From contig NC_088779.1 of the NCBI RefSeq assembly GCF_954871325.1, positions 22,260,846 through 22,324,845 of the forward strand: a stretch of 64,000 bases of DNA, in the 5' to 3' direction. Below are positions 47,470 through 60,100 of the stretch, one piece after another. The translations under genes and the position numbers were made by a program. Each line of letters begins with the position of its first letter. The stretch's first letter is position 1. The notes under the pieces are model-generated. The model had not been told where the DNA came from and did no database searches. It saw nothing but the letters and a program-made list of their open reading frames with translations. The stretch comes from Gordionus sp. m RMFG-2023. Lineage: Eukaryota > Nematomorpha > Gordioida > Chordodea > Parachordodidae.

Positions 47470-48835
47470 GGTAACAACTTTTAAGAAGTTAGAAGAACCG
47501 ATTATTAATGCTATTACTGAAATATCACAATGGCCTAAAAGAAATATGTCCTCAGAAGCAAAATTATTGGATTCAATACTTATTTCAATTTTTTTTTCAT
47601 TAGAATGTATTATTTAATTATACAACTATTTTATGTAATACTTTTCAAAAACATGGCATTGACTTGTTAAGTAGATGAGAATAGTGGAGAGCATTTTATT
47701 AGAACTTAAGGAAATTCGGGCTAATGTTGATAAAGAATTTTAATATGTTATTGTTGAATCAAAAGGAGAGTGTTTAATATTTGTCTCCCTCGGCATGCAG
47801 CAAGGCAAGCTCATCATCAAAACATTAGTATAAGATTAGTAAAGTATTATAAAACTATAATCCAAATAAATGAATGTTTGTAATTCATTATGCAGCACTT
47901 ACCAATCTGCAGATATTACTTCCACAAAATCCCAATCTTTTTCAGATGGTGATAGAAAAAAATAATATTTGTTTGATGCCTTATTAGTTGAATAACTATT
48001 TTTAAAAGATAAACTAAAATATAGTCCTAAAAAATGCTATGGATGATTTGTATAATTTCAAACACATTTTAGATTATATTCCCAATGTATTAAAATGTAT
48101 ATAATATATATTAGCAACTCTTCCCATTAGTAAACTAATGAGAGAACATTCTCTTTTTTAAGAAGAATAACCTAGCCCTGCAGAAGTACCATTTGCAGGG
48201 CACGGCCTGGATTTTTTTTCAAAATCTTATTCGGCCTGGCCCGGGGTTTTTTTAAAAAGAAATTTTCAGGATTGGCCCGGCTTTTTTTTAAATAAAATTT
48301 TAGGGCCAGCCCGGATATTTTAAAATAAATTATATTTATTTTTGATTTTTATAGCTAATTTCAAATATTTGATTTTAAAATATACAGCCGGAAATTATAT
48401 TTATTTTTGATTTTTATAGCTAATAATAACGATTTCAAATATAGGCTTTAAAATATACAGCCCGCCCCGGATATTGTTTTTAAAAAAAATTTCAGGCCCA
48501 GCCTGGGTGTTTTTTAAAAAAAATTAAGGCCGGTGTTTTTTTAAAAAAATTTTCAGGCCCAGCCCGGGTGTTTTTTTAAAAAAAATTTCAGGCCCAGCCC
48601 GGGTTATTTTTAAAAAAAATTCAGGCCCAGTATATTTAAAAAATTAAAATACGGTCCGGCCCGGGAACCGGGCCTGCAGTTCTCTGAAAAACATACCTAA
48701 GAAGTACAACTTCTGAAAGTGGATTGAATAGTTTGGATCTTTTAAATATTTATAGGCATTTGACGCCAAGCAAGGATGAGTAATTGAAAAATTAGCTCAA
48801 TCCCAACGAAGATTGGATTTTACATTGTAAATATA
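47470..48835 (+). pseudogene. Decayed hAT (THAP0/p52rIPK-like) transposase
   Basis: Disconnected plus-strand segments follow the order of this transposase class: SEAKLLDSILISIFFSLE, SILLELKEIRANVDKEF, a basic RHAARQAHH stretch, and the C-terminal dimerisation motif (ATLPISKLMREHSLF, FLRRIT, then after an insertion RSTTSESGLNSLDLLNIYRH). Many stops and shifts interrupt it, so it is long dead. The dimerisation segment is split by the 48190-48699 MITE. Confidence 0.65.
48190..48699. mobile_element. GC-rich MITE nested in the dead hAT transposase
   Basis: Inserted between two copies of AGAAGTAC (48182-48189 and 48700-48707). These encode RST of the transposase on both sides, so the duplication is confirmed by the interrupted protein. 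The interior consists of tandem units of about 35 bp built on CAGGCCCAGCCCGGGTG and poly-T/A. The outer parts contain CATTTGCAGGGC and GGGCCTGCAGTTCTCTG, similar to M1 ends. Confidence 0.85.
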
Positions 48836-49964
48836 ATACAAAATACAATTATTCCTAAGAAACTTTTTGTGTATTAATATTTATATTTCCAACATTTTTT
48901 TTTACTTTATAAGGCTCAAAAAATTCAAATTTTTATTTTGGGTCATTTAAGTGATTCATAAGGTGGTTATATTCACTTTATATTTTTTAATTCACATTTA
49001 TTTAGTTTTTTATGTGCCGGTTTATATATATAATTTTTTTATAATTCATATAATTTAAAATTGTGTCTTAGAAATAGTTATTAGTCCTAATAAATTTATG
49101 CTTGATACTTTAAATAATAATAATATTTCTTTAAAAAATTTATTATCCCCCCTTCCCCCCCCCAGACCAAATTCCTGCGTACGCGCCTGGCTAATATCAT
49201 AAAATGAGTCCGCAAAGTTAATATTAAGTTAATATATAACAAAAAAGAAATATATATATAAAAAAATTAATCAGGTCATCTCAACACAAACATCAAAAAT
49301 GCTCGGTTGTGTTTTGATAAAAATTTTATCATCTTTTGCTATACATTTTTTTAAAAATTTAACTATTTTTAACAGAGAACAAAGTCTAAGGAAAGAATAT
49401 TTAGAAGATAGATTTCTAAAGATTTCAATGTTGGCTGGTTTTCTGTAAGAGAATAAATGGTAATATAAAGGAAATTATAAATACTAGACGTTTAATATAA
49501 AATCACGATCTCAATAAAAAAGTTTCACTTATTTTCAATAATACACATTCTGAACAGAAATCTATGCTAATCGAACGTTTTAGTGATTGCACTTGTCTTC
49601 GTAGAAAAGTTATTCTATGAGAAGGCCATATTTGACAAATAAAGATTAAACTAAATGAATAAACATATTAATTTAACAATATAGAAGTCGTAAAATACCA
49701 ATAATGAATAGAAGTCTAATCGTAATTTATATAGCGTTAAGAATGAAATCATTCAAAAAGCAATCAAAAGCATTTTATCCTAATTGACTTTTTTTCGTAA
49801 CGTATTTTAATTATGTCATTTTGATTTTTATCTAAATCATGATTGGGAATAAGTTTTTGAGCGAAAACCAATTATTATATGGTGTATTGGGATATGGATT
49901 CTATATAATTTAAACCTTTTACTGTGGGCGATTTTAAAAATCTGATTTGACCGGAAATATATTT

Positions 49965-50185
49965 CAGCGTTGTTAAACGGTTCGATTTAAGCCGATTTTT
50001 AAAAACGGCTAACTCTATATTTTAGCCATCAAAAGTATTGACTTAAGCCTCAAGATTTGGCTATAATGTCCAAACCTTTGTACCATGTATTAGCAAAATC
50101 TTCAAGCTTGCCTACTTTTTGGAGAAAATATTGAGTTAACCATTTTAAAAAATAGCGGCTTAAATTAAACCGTTTAACAACACTA
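49965..50185. mobile_element. hAT-like MITE, family M2, 221 bp
   Basis: Ends CAGCGTTGTTAAACGG and CCGTTTAACAACACTA, near-perfect inverted repeats, with GGTTCGATTTAAGCCG-like continuation on the left mirrored by GGCTTAAATTAAACCG on the right. The flanks ATATATTT and ATATATAG match at six of eight positions. Confidence 0.7.
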
Positions 50186-52680
50186 ATATATAGAGTACCT
50201 ACACTGTAAATTTCAGACAATCTTGACAAAAATGGTTGAAGTACGTTTAATTTATATCCGTTTTTTATAGACTTTTACATACAAATGGAAAAATACACAT
50301 AAATTTTATAGGGTAGGTAGTCTAGTTAGGTTGATATGCATTTTCGATGAAATAAGATTGTTTTCCAAATTTAAAAATCGCCGCCAGTAAATGATATAGA
50401 TTTGAAGTTCTGAACCCCTATGGATTCTATATCTCAATGACTTATATAAAAATATTTAAAATAATTATTGAATTTTTTTTTGGGTTGGATCATTACCCTG
50501 TATTTATAGTTAGCGCCAATTCTCGGAGAAATATATAAAAATATGATACAAATTAATAAATTGTGAATTCAAAAGGAAGCCTTTAGATGCTTCCAACCTT
50601 TCATCTTTTTAATATATATTTTTCTTACATTTCACTTATTCTTTTATGAGACTATTTTTAAAATTTTATTTTAAATTACACAAACTATTTTTATCAATGT
50701 TGCATTTTACTCAAAAATATCTTTTCATATGGTGTAGATGTTAATATTTAAAATTTTTAAAAACTTTACAAGGTGATATATATAATATACAAATCGTTCT
50801 TGTGTGACTTCTAGAACTATCAACTTCCGCTAAATTTTATTTTATAACTATGGCTTTAAAGAACATGTATACAAAATTTTAAATTATGAGCCTTTATATC
50901 TTTTAAAGCAAATAAGCTAGAGGATTTTTATCATTTTTGGATAAAAAAAAATTTTGGCAAAATTATTTTTAAAAAATGAAAATAGATAAGAAATTAGATA
51001 AAAAAATACATCTTCACAAACAAATTTAGGGTCTTTTTGCTCAAGGGTTAAAAATTTATTCGGGTTAACATTGTTACCTCGTCAATAACTTTGCACCGAT
51101 TACTGGGGAAATAAATAACATCCTTAAAATAAAAGTGAAATATTCCAAAATTTTGCTAGAATATTCTATAGATATTACAATAATTTAAGTTTTTATTTAT
51201 AATTCAATATAGGTTTCGTATAAAAAAAGGAAGAAAAATTCTATATAATATAATTTAATTATCTTGATTTTTGTTTTTTGTGTAAAATATTTATCAAATG
51301 GAGGAACATAAAAAAGGGTGCATGTAAATATAGTTTAAATTTTTTTTGTATAAAGTAAAAGAAATATAAAATAATATTTTTTTAAAAAAAAAAATTCTTT
51401 GTCTATAACATTTATGAATCAATTTCTGAGGTTAAGATATGAGGAGTTGTCTTAAATGCAAAAATAAATAAGAATTTTTTTAAAAAAAAACATTCAAAAA
51501 TATTTTCAGGTAATTTTGGCATTAAAATAAGAGGCCTATAATATGCTCAACTTAACTCGATAGGTCTCATGTGGTTATAATGGTTTAAAATCGTTACAAA
51601 TGTATAAAAAAATAAAGGGTGGTGTTTCCAGGTTACAACGGCAATTAAATATAGAAAGAATACAAAGGGTAGTCTTTCTATTGATTCTTCGTTCAATGAC
51701 AATTTCGAGGTTTACCCAGCTCTCTGATTTTTCTTTTCTATTTTTCACGGTCCTAAGCATCATTTGTAATTCATTTTCCTCATATTCGCCGCTATCATCT
51801 TTATCCATGTCATCTTAGGCCTTAGGGCTTGATCCTCATACTTCCATCAAGGCGCATCTCTTTACGCAGTCATCATATCTAACTGCAAATATGAATAGCA
51901 TTTAATAGTGCGATTTATAAAGCTTTATATTATATTATTTTAACACGACATCATATTTTACAAAATATTAAGAAGTTAAGATGAAATTCACAAAATATTA
52001 AGAAGTTAAGATGAAAAAAAATGATAAGTGAATTATTAAAAATAATCTTTTTTTTAAAAAAAATATTTTAAATTGAGGTTAATAAGTTTTATAATATTAT
52101 TTTTTAATAATAATACGTTTTGAAAAAAATTACAATAAGGCATATTTGGGGAAAAATAAATTTATAATATATTTTATTGTGTATATAATATATAAATTTA
52201 ATTTATAGTACAAATAAATATTTTTTTTAAATTAAGGTAGTGTTTAAAATTAAAATGACAAGTAACATACGGTTTTGACAAGAGATTATTTGGCGATATA
52301 ATCACACTATTTAAAAAAAAATGGCAATGGTGCATATCAAACAAAAATTAAACAAGAATTGTGTTTTTTTAGAGAGTCATCTAAACAAATATGATGTATA
52401 TAACCTGTATAATTTAATTTTCGAAGGCGTTTCAAATGGGTGGGGTAAATATATCTATTTAAATCCAATATAATTATTTTTATACCTGGCAATATAAAAT
52501 TATTTTAATCATTATAATATTTAAAGTGTATTTTTTTAAAAAATATGTTTGCTCCTTTTAATTTACCCGTTTGAAAATTTTTCTATAATTTTATAAATAT
52601 TTTTTTCTTCGAGATTTTGTATTCCTCCTTTTTTGACATTATCTGCGCGCGCGTCGAGGAGGTATTTGTAGTTTTTCCTT
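50186..52680. other. Downstream flank of the receptor gene, AT-rich
   Basis: No host exon recognised. It contains a tandem duplication of about 30 bp at 51960-52015 (unit CACAAAATATTAAGAAG) and long A/T runs. Confidence 0.4.
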
Positions 52681-54129
52681 TCACGAAAAACTATCATAGG
52701 ATTCTTCGCAAAGAGTGGCCAAACTTTTCTTGACTCTCAGAGCGGTTAACCTTGCTGCGGGGTTATGATACCAACATTCTTTCATGATTTTGGCTATGGA
52801 TTGTAATACCTGTTTTGATGTTTAAAATTGTCAAAATAATTAATAGTTTTTTTAAAAACAAATTTATTATTAAATAACACATGTATCATTTCGAATATCA
52901 ATGAAACTTTATAGGTTCGAAGAAAGGATAAACTTAATTTGAAATGATTACAGGTTTGAAAACGATTTTAAGAGATAAAATGCTATATCAGGTATATACC
53001 TATAAAAATATAAATCGAATCGAATATCTGCATTATTCGTATTAATCGAATAATTCCTTATTTGTATTCGCACGAATAATAAAAATGCACGAATAATAAA
53101 AACATTATTCGATTTGATTCGGTGAATATTTGATTCGAAAATTAAATTATTTAAAAATAATTAAAGATTTTAAAGTATTTTTTAATGAATCTTTGAATGC
53201 ATATTTTTTTTAACTTGTGATTTCATCTTAAATTTCTTGTGTACGAAAATTATAAAAGGCTTACTTCTAAAAGATTCTTTTACGAAACATATTTAGAATT
53301 TTAGGTAAAATTTAATCAAGAATATTTCTTCCTTGAAAAAATATTCAAAGATTTATGCTCAAAAGTTGTTCTTCTCAAACTCTTGAAAAATTAGATGATT
53401 AAAATTAAAAAAGTGATTTATAGATGTAGAAATAAAGTTTAAAAAAAATGTTTCGTAAGGAATATGTTAAATACTTACAAATAATTTTAAATATTTATGA
53501 ATAAGTTTTAATATTTCCGAATAATGCAGAATATATATGATAAATTTTGAATAATATGAAAAAAAAAATCAAATTATAAGAATAATTTTGAATAACTCTA
53601 TCGAAAAATTGATAAAAAATTATCTGATGAATAATATATTTTCATTATTCGCAATTCGATTCGAATTTACGAATCGAATAACTTTATTATTCGTATTTTT
53701 AAAATACGAATATAATATTGAATAATTTGTTCCAGGTATAATCAGGTATAACAAAATTTTTTAATGTAATAGGTTAGGTAAAGCCTTCGAGAGGACATAT
53801 TTTATCGGCGATATCATCCATAGTGATCTATTCTAACCGGTGTCCAGGTTATATAAACTTTACCGTTTACGCTTAAATGAGAGCGATCACTTAGAATTCT
53901 CGAAGCTTAAAAAAACCTCTACCGTTTCAAATAATGTTTACGCGATTTTTTATGACTAATAAAATATCCTAGACGGAATTACTAATCTCAAGAATTACTT
54001 CGTTTTGACTCCATTGTGGGGGGATGGTTGGTCTTCTCCCTTCCGAACAAATGGTTCGCCTCATCTCTTCTATGGTGGGATCTGGTGGTACATAATCGAA
54101 ATAAGCTAGTTGGAAGTCTTCGTGATAAC
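52681..54129 (-). CDS. TGFBR1: Receptor exons: kinase C-lobe and stop
   Basis: Exon 53999-54129: [36 protein letters not shown]. Exon 52681-52809: [39 protein letters not shown]. These match the C-lobe of human ALK5 ([42 protein letters not shown]). The tail after the kinase is short, as in the family. Confidence 0.93.
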
Positions 54130-57100
54130 CTTTTTTAATTATGATTTTTTTTTAAAATATTAATTAGGAAATCCAAAGAAATAGCACTTAGAGTTTAAAA
54201 AAAGATCATGCACTATTCACTCTTATTCTTCAAATAGTTTTTATTTATTAAGATAGAACAATTTTTTTGGGGTCTAGATCTCATTTAATGTTTCAACTCG
54301 CGATTGAACTTAGAAAATATCTAGAACCTATTACGAAACGTTCTAAACCACGAAGCTAAGCAAAAAAGAGATATTTTGAGGATCCATCTCGAGGCCGAGT
54401 GGTTAGATGTTCATTAAACCCTGCTCAGAGACTGTTTTTAATGGCTAAAATCTTGCAGCTAAGTCACTTTGGAGTGGTCTAGAGTTATTTGATTTACTAA
54501 AATTACCAATATTTGAAACCGTATAATTTCAAAAAAATATATTTAATGTTTAAAAATACGAGTGAAATAAAACAGATTAAAGGTGGGGGGCTCTCCATTT
54601 AACCGTTTAAGGGTTCACATTAGAGATCTGCAAAAGTAGGCCCGGCCTGTACTCGGCCCGAACGGGCTTCGGGCTGGGTCTTAATATTTTTTTAAAATAT
54701 ATCTAAATTTATCAATTTTATATTGAATTTTTTTATGTAAAATAAAAATATGTGATTTTATTTGTAGAAAGTAGACGCCATATAACATATATCGTTTATT
54801 TTGAGTAATTATAAGAATTAATTTCTATATTTAAATAAATTCGGGCCGGGCTGGGCTTGAAAAATTAGGCCCGATGCAGATCACTAGTTCACATAGCTTA
54901 CCAAAAAAGGAAGCATGTAATTTTTTTAGAGAATGCCAAACCTTCAAAATCGCACCGTCTCAAGATCTCCCAAAAAACGAGACCGAGAGCATATATATCG
55001 GCTCTTTTGAGGGCTTCGAAATGGTTCGAAAAATTTGTCATATCCGATTTCCTCATTTCATTGTTGCTATATTTGTTGTCTGATCGTGTTTCAAAGTCGG
55101 AAGATTTTTGAATACACGCGGTGGACCCTTCTATAATTTCGGGGGCCATGTAGCGTTTCGTGCCGACCATTTGATAGGCGCCTTGATTGACTTTTATATA
55201 TAAATGTAGTATTTAAAATGCCATATAGAAATTTTTTTTTAAAAAAAATGGTAGTTCTGCTTCCAATCAAGATAATTTTAGCCATAAAATAAATAAAAAA
55301 ATTAATAAGTATTTCAAAGATTCCGTGAGTTAAGATAAGCCATTTGATTCGATTTCCCAAAGTAACAATATCGAAATATATGGTAAATAATATTAATTAG
55401 AAGTAGATAACAACATCAAAATGAACGTAAATTCATTTTTTTTTATTAACAATTTACGAAAAAATGACCTAATTTACAGGCGACTATATTATAAAACCAT
55501 TTATATAACCACCAATTCATATTAAGGAAATTTTAAAAAATTTATTTGAATACTTTTAAGTTTTGAGGCGGCGACTATTTCATTTTGCGCAGAACAAGTT
55601 AGCGGTAAGTCAAGTTTATCAGCAGTAGAGTCGTAGCACACGGCAAGCCCTAGATCGGCCAAGCAGCAAGTTGTTCCGTCTCGTTTTACCAGGATGTTTT
55701 TGCACTTTAGATCCCTGTGGGCTATGGCTGGCTTACCTAGAATTATGTCATTACCATTACAAAAAATTAGTAATTAAGATAACTCCAAATTATGATAATA
55801 TGATTTGTCGCGTTATTTGAAAGTTTAATAACAATTTATCAACCTTCAAATAAATAAGTCATCTGTCAAAAATTATAAATCGTCTGCTGAGTATTATAGT
55901 GTTCTATATCCATTTAAACAAAAAAAATATTTTGTATTTTAAAAAGATCACACTATAATAAATGCAAATAAAGGTTGATATTTTAATTGTTGATATGGAA
56001 ATATACAGTAATGAAGTATTTATCGAGAAAAAAAATGCATTTTACAAAAATATGGCGAAATATAAAATTATATGATTGTTATTAAATATCTTTTTCAATT
56101 ATTAAGTTTGACAAAATTGATAGATTCTACCCTAAAGGTTTGCAATAGACGAATTTTTAGCCCGCCCACCAATTCCCCGAGTTGGAGGGAGGGGGGTTCT
56201 AAAATATTTTAATCATTGAATGGTTGAATTTCTAATGTTGAGAGGAACAGACTTCTATTTATTAAAGATCATATTTTTTTTATTTCTTAATACTGCATAT
56301 TTTATAAGTTTAATTTCAAAAATATAAAATAAATAAAAAAGAGCCAATCAAGCCAATTTAATAATTTTTAAACATTGGGCGGATGGGTTAAACAAAATTT
56401 TCAGATAAATAGGAAGGCAGTTGAATTTAAAAAAAGAACCATAGGTGATAGGCGGGTTAAAAAAAATTTAAAGCAACAAGTGGGAGTGCTTTTTGGCTAA
56501 AACTTTCTTATTACAAACCTCCATTTAACTCACCATTTATAAAATAACAATAAATAATTGATAACTTTCAAGTTAAGTTTTATACGTTATCTTATTTTTA
56601 AATAAAGTAGTCGCGCTAAATCCAAACCTCATACCCACATGTTGTATAAAAATATCGGTTATTGCTTAAGTCGAGGGGTATATTATTTTTTTTTATTTTA
56701 TTTTGTTATTTTTTTTGTTATTTTTTTTATGTTATTTTTAAAATTAATATAGTATTATTTGGTGATAATTTTTTTTGTGATAAATTTTTAAAATATTGTT
56801 GCATATTTTTATTATTTAGTGATAATTTTTTTTTGTGATAAATTTTTAAAATAATGTAGCATATTTTTATTATTTGGTGATAAATTTTTAAATTAATATG
56901 TATTTTTTCTTTTAAGATATTTTAAAATATTTTTTTCTTTTTTAAAAATATTTCTTAATTCCTAGGGAGGGGAGGAGGGTAGAAGAATTGTGATGAGTCA
57001 ATTTTATTCATTAAATTGAAATATAGTCTGATAATCTAAGCAATTTTAGGAAAATTAGCATAAAATCTTAAATTTTGTATTTATTAGGGGTAAAATAGAC

Positions 57101-60100
57101 CCCATCTTTAAATTCTAAGTGATTTTTTTAACCTTTGTTGGGAAGGGTTAATTCGAAATAAATTGAAATATATTATTGAAATTTATACAAAATAAAAATA
57201 TCGAAATATAGTAATAAACGAGTCAATTTTATTCATTAAATTGAAAAATTGTATTAAAATGTATACAGTCATTTATAAATAGAATAAAAAGATCAAAGCG
57301 ATTTAATAATTTATGTTTTCTAAAATATCTATATTCAAGTAAATATTCATGAATATTCTCTCGATCCCCATGTCTTTTATAGTTTTCCTTAAGATCCCGC
57401 CACAGTCTTTCGACTTTTTGGGTGTGAATGGATCTATCATTTGGGTCAACGAAGTTTCGGGAATGATTGACCCTATAATGGAAATAATTTGTTTGATCCA
57501 ACCGATTATATCTAAGATAAATAGATTTAAATATATTACTACTTTTGATTTACAGAAAAATATATTTACATACCCTAACCATGAGTCAGTCATTATCGTG
57601 GAATCTTGCATAACATTATCTTTAACCACACGCAGTGTGGTATCTTGATCCCTCGTTGTTGTTGCACTTAGAAATATTTCATCCGTCTCGCGACATATGC
57701 CACCGATGATCCATATAGCCTCGGAAATCAAATGCCGGCCACGATTATATTTACGCTTCCACACATGAGTTTCGTCTATTTCGATAACTCTGCCAGGCCC
57801 CCCGATCTTTGTATGATTCGAAGCTATATGGAACCCACATACCTTGCGAAATTTTTTAAACCTATATAAATTTAATATCAATTTTGCCTTAATAATCAAT
57901 TAATCCCTTTAGGAATAGAGCATACTTGTTGCAATTCCATAATGCGGGTAGAAAAAAATAAGAATAGTTTGCGATATCGATGCAATAGATGTCGTAGATC
58001 ATATTCGATATGGAAAGGTAATATTAATTTTATATCATAAATGACAAATTTTTAGATTCTATTTTTGAAGGGATTCAGGACGTTGGGAAATTTTTAAGAC
58101 TAGTATACCTGTATATAAGTAGTAATTATTTAAAAAATATTAAAGAACAAAATTATTTTTAGGCCGTTATAAAATTTTAAGTGCTTCGAAGGAATTGGAT
58201 TATCATAGGAATGCAATTTCTGGATGGTAATTTAAAGTAAAATATGGTTTTTATATTAAATTTATATAGGTTTAAAAAATTTCGCAAGGTATGTGGGTTC
58301 CATATAGCTTCGAATCATACAAAGATCGGGGGGCCTGGCAGAGTTATCGAAATAGACGAAACTCATGTGTGGAAGCGTAAATATAATCGTGGCCGGCATT
58401 TGATTTCCGAGGCTATATGGATCATCGGTGGCATATGTCGCGAGACGGATGAAATATTTCTAAGTGCAACAACAACGAGGGATCAAGATACCACACTGCG
58501 TGTGGTTAAAGATAATGTTATGCAAGATTCCACGATAATGACTGACTCATGGTTAGGGTATGTAAATATATTTTTCTGTAAATCAAAAGTAGTAATATAT
58601 TTAAATCTATTTATCTTAGATATAATCGGTTGGATCAAACAAATTATTTCCATTATAGGGTCAATCATTCCCGAAACTTCGTTGACCCAAATGATAGATC
58701 CATTCACACCCAAAAAGTCGAAAGACTGTGGCGGGATCTTAAGGAAAACTATAAAAGACATGGGGATCGAGAGAATATTCATGAATATTTACTTGAATAT
58801 AGATATTTTAGAAAACATAAATTATTAAATCGCTTTGATCTTTTTATTCTATTTATAAATGACTGTATACATTTTAATACAATTTTTCAATTTAATGAAT
58901 AAAATTGACTCGTTTATTACTATATTTCGATATTTTTATTTTGTATAAATTTCAATAATATATTTCAATTTATTTCGAATTAACCCTTCCCAACAAAGGT
59001 TAAAAAAATCACTTAGAATTTAAAGATGGGGTCTATTTTACCCCTAATAAATACAAAATTTAAGATTTTATGCTAATTTTCCTAAAATTGCTTAGATTAT
59101 CAGACTATATTTCAATTTAATGAATAAAATTGACTCATCACAATTCTTCTACCCTCCTCCCCTCCCTAGGAATTAAGAAATATTTTTAAAAAAGAAAAAA
59201 TATTTTAAAATATCTTAAAAGAAAAAATACATATTAATTTAAAAATTTATCACCAAATAATAAAAATATGCTACATTATTTTAAAAATTTATCACAAAAA
59301 AAAATTATCACTAAATAATAAAAATATGCAACAATATTTTAAAAATTTATCACAAAAAAAATTATCACCAAATAATACTATATTAATTTAAAATAACATT
59401 TAAAAAAAACATAAAAAAATAACAAAAAAAATATAACAAAAAAATAAAATAAAAATAATATACCCCTCGACTTAAGCAATAACCAAAATATCTTTCCGTG
59501 ATTTTCTTTTTTTTTGAGTTCATATTATATAAAAAAAATTAAACATTCACTGGGAACTGTGGTGCCAATCAAGAGTACCCGAATGGATTTTTTTTTAAAA
59601 AATGGCATAAAATTTAGGACATTGTATAATATAATGCGATGAAGCATCTAAAAACATTAAATCGTAAAATAAGGTAAATAAAATATTTAAAAAATGATTA
59701 TAATGGCCATAGGTTTTAAGATGTTTTTCCTATTTGCAAAAGGGTTAATCTTTGTTTTCGTAGCATGAGCTCTCCAAAGTCTTCTATCAAACGATTTAGC
59801 CTATTTTTAAACCGGCTAAGTCAAGATTTTAACTAAAAAAATATTACCAAGGCCTCAAGATATCAACAAATGAAAATCGAATGTTTTTAATAACATTCTG
59901 ATACATTTATGTTAATTGGTTGGAAATCTTTTTTCATCATCTCCCCCTCCCAATTTAATTAGATGTTCATTTAGGCTTCTTCCCATCTATTCCTGGCACC
60001 GTCTGAATTATGATGGGCATGGCCTAATCACCCAAGTCCATGCCGCGTAATATGTCAACAATTGGTACGATTCTCATATTTTCTAAAATCAACAGTAGCT

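Larger units (their letters stand above)
56657..59484 (+). mobile_element. Merlin (ISXO2-like) DNA transposon with 1.2-kb inverted arms and target duplication
   Basis: Outer ends GGTTATTGCTTAAGTCGAGG and its complement CCTCGACTTAAGCAATAACC lie between two AAAATATC copies (56649-56656 and 59485-59492), the 8-bp duplication expected of Merlin. The arms are 56657-57878 and 58253-59484. They appear identical over roughly the inner 1.1 kb and differ by small indels in the outer poly-A/T part. The 374-bp spacer contains the transposase N-terminal exons, so the plus strand carries the whole frame while the left arm carries only an inverted 3' portion. It is inserted antisense in an intron of the receptor kinase gene. 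High arm identity points to recent formation or ongoing conversion. Confidence 0.92.

Noticed and set aside
56657-59484. The palindrome as a pure assembly or read-folding artefact
   Set aside because: The outer arm parts differ by several small indels, the spacer is unique, and an 8-bp duplication flanks the whole unit. Long reads would still settle it.
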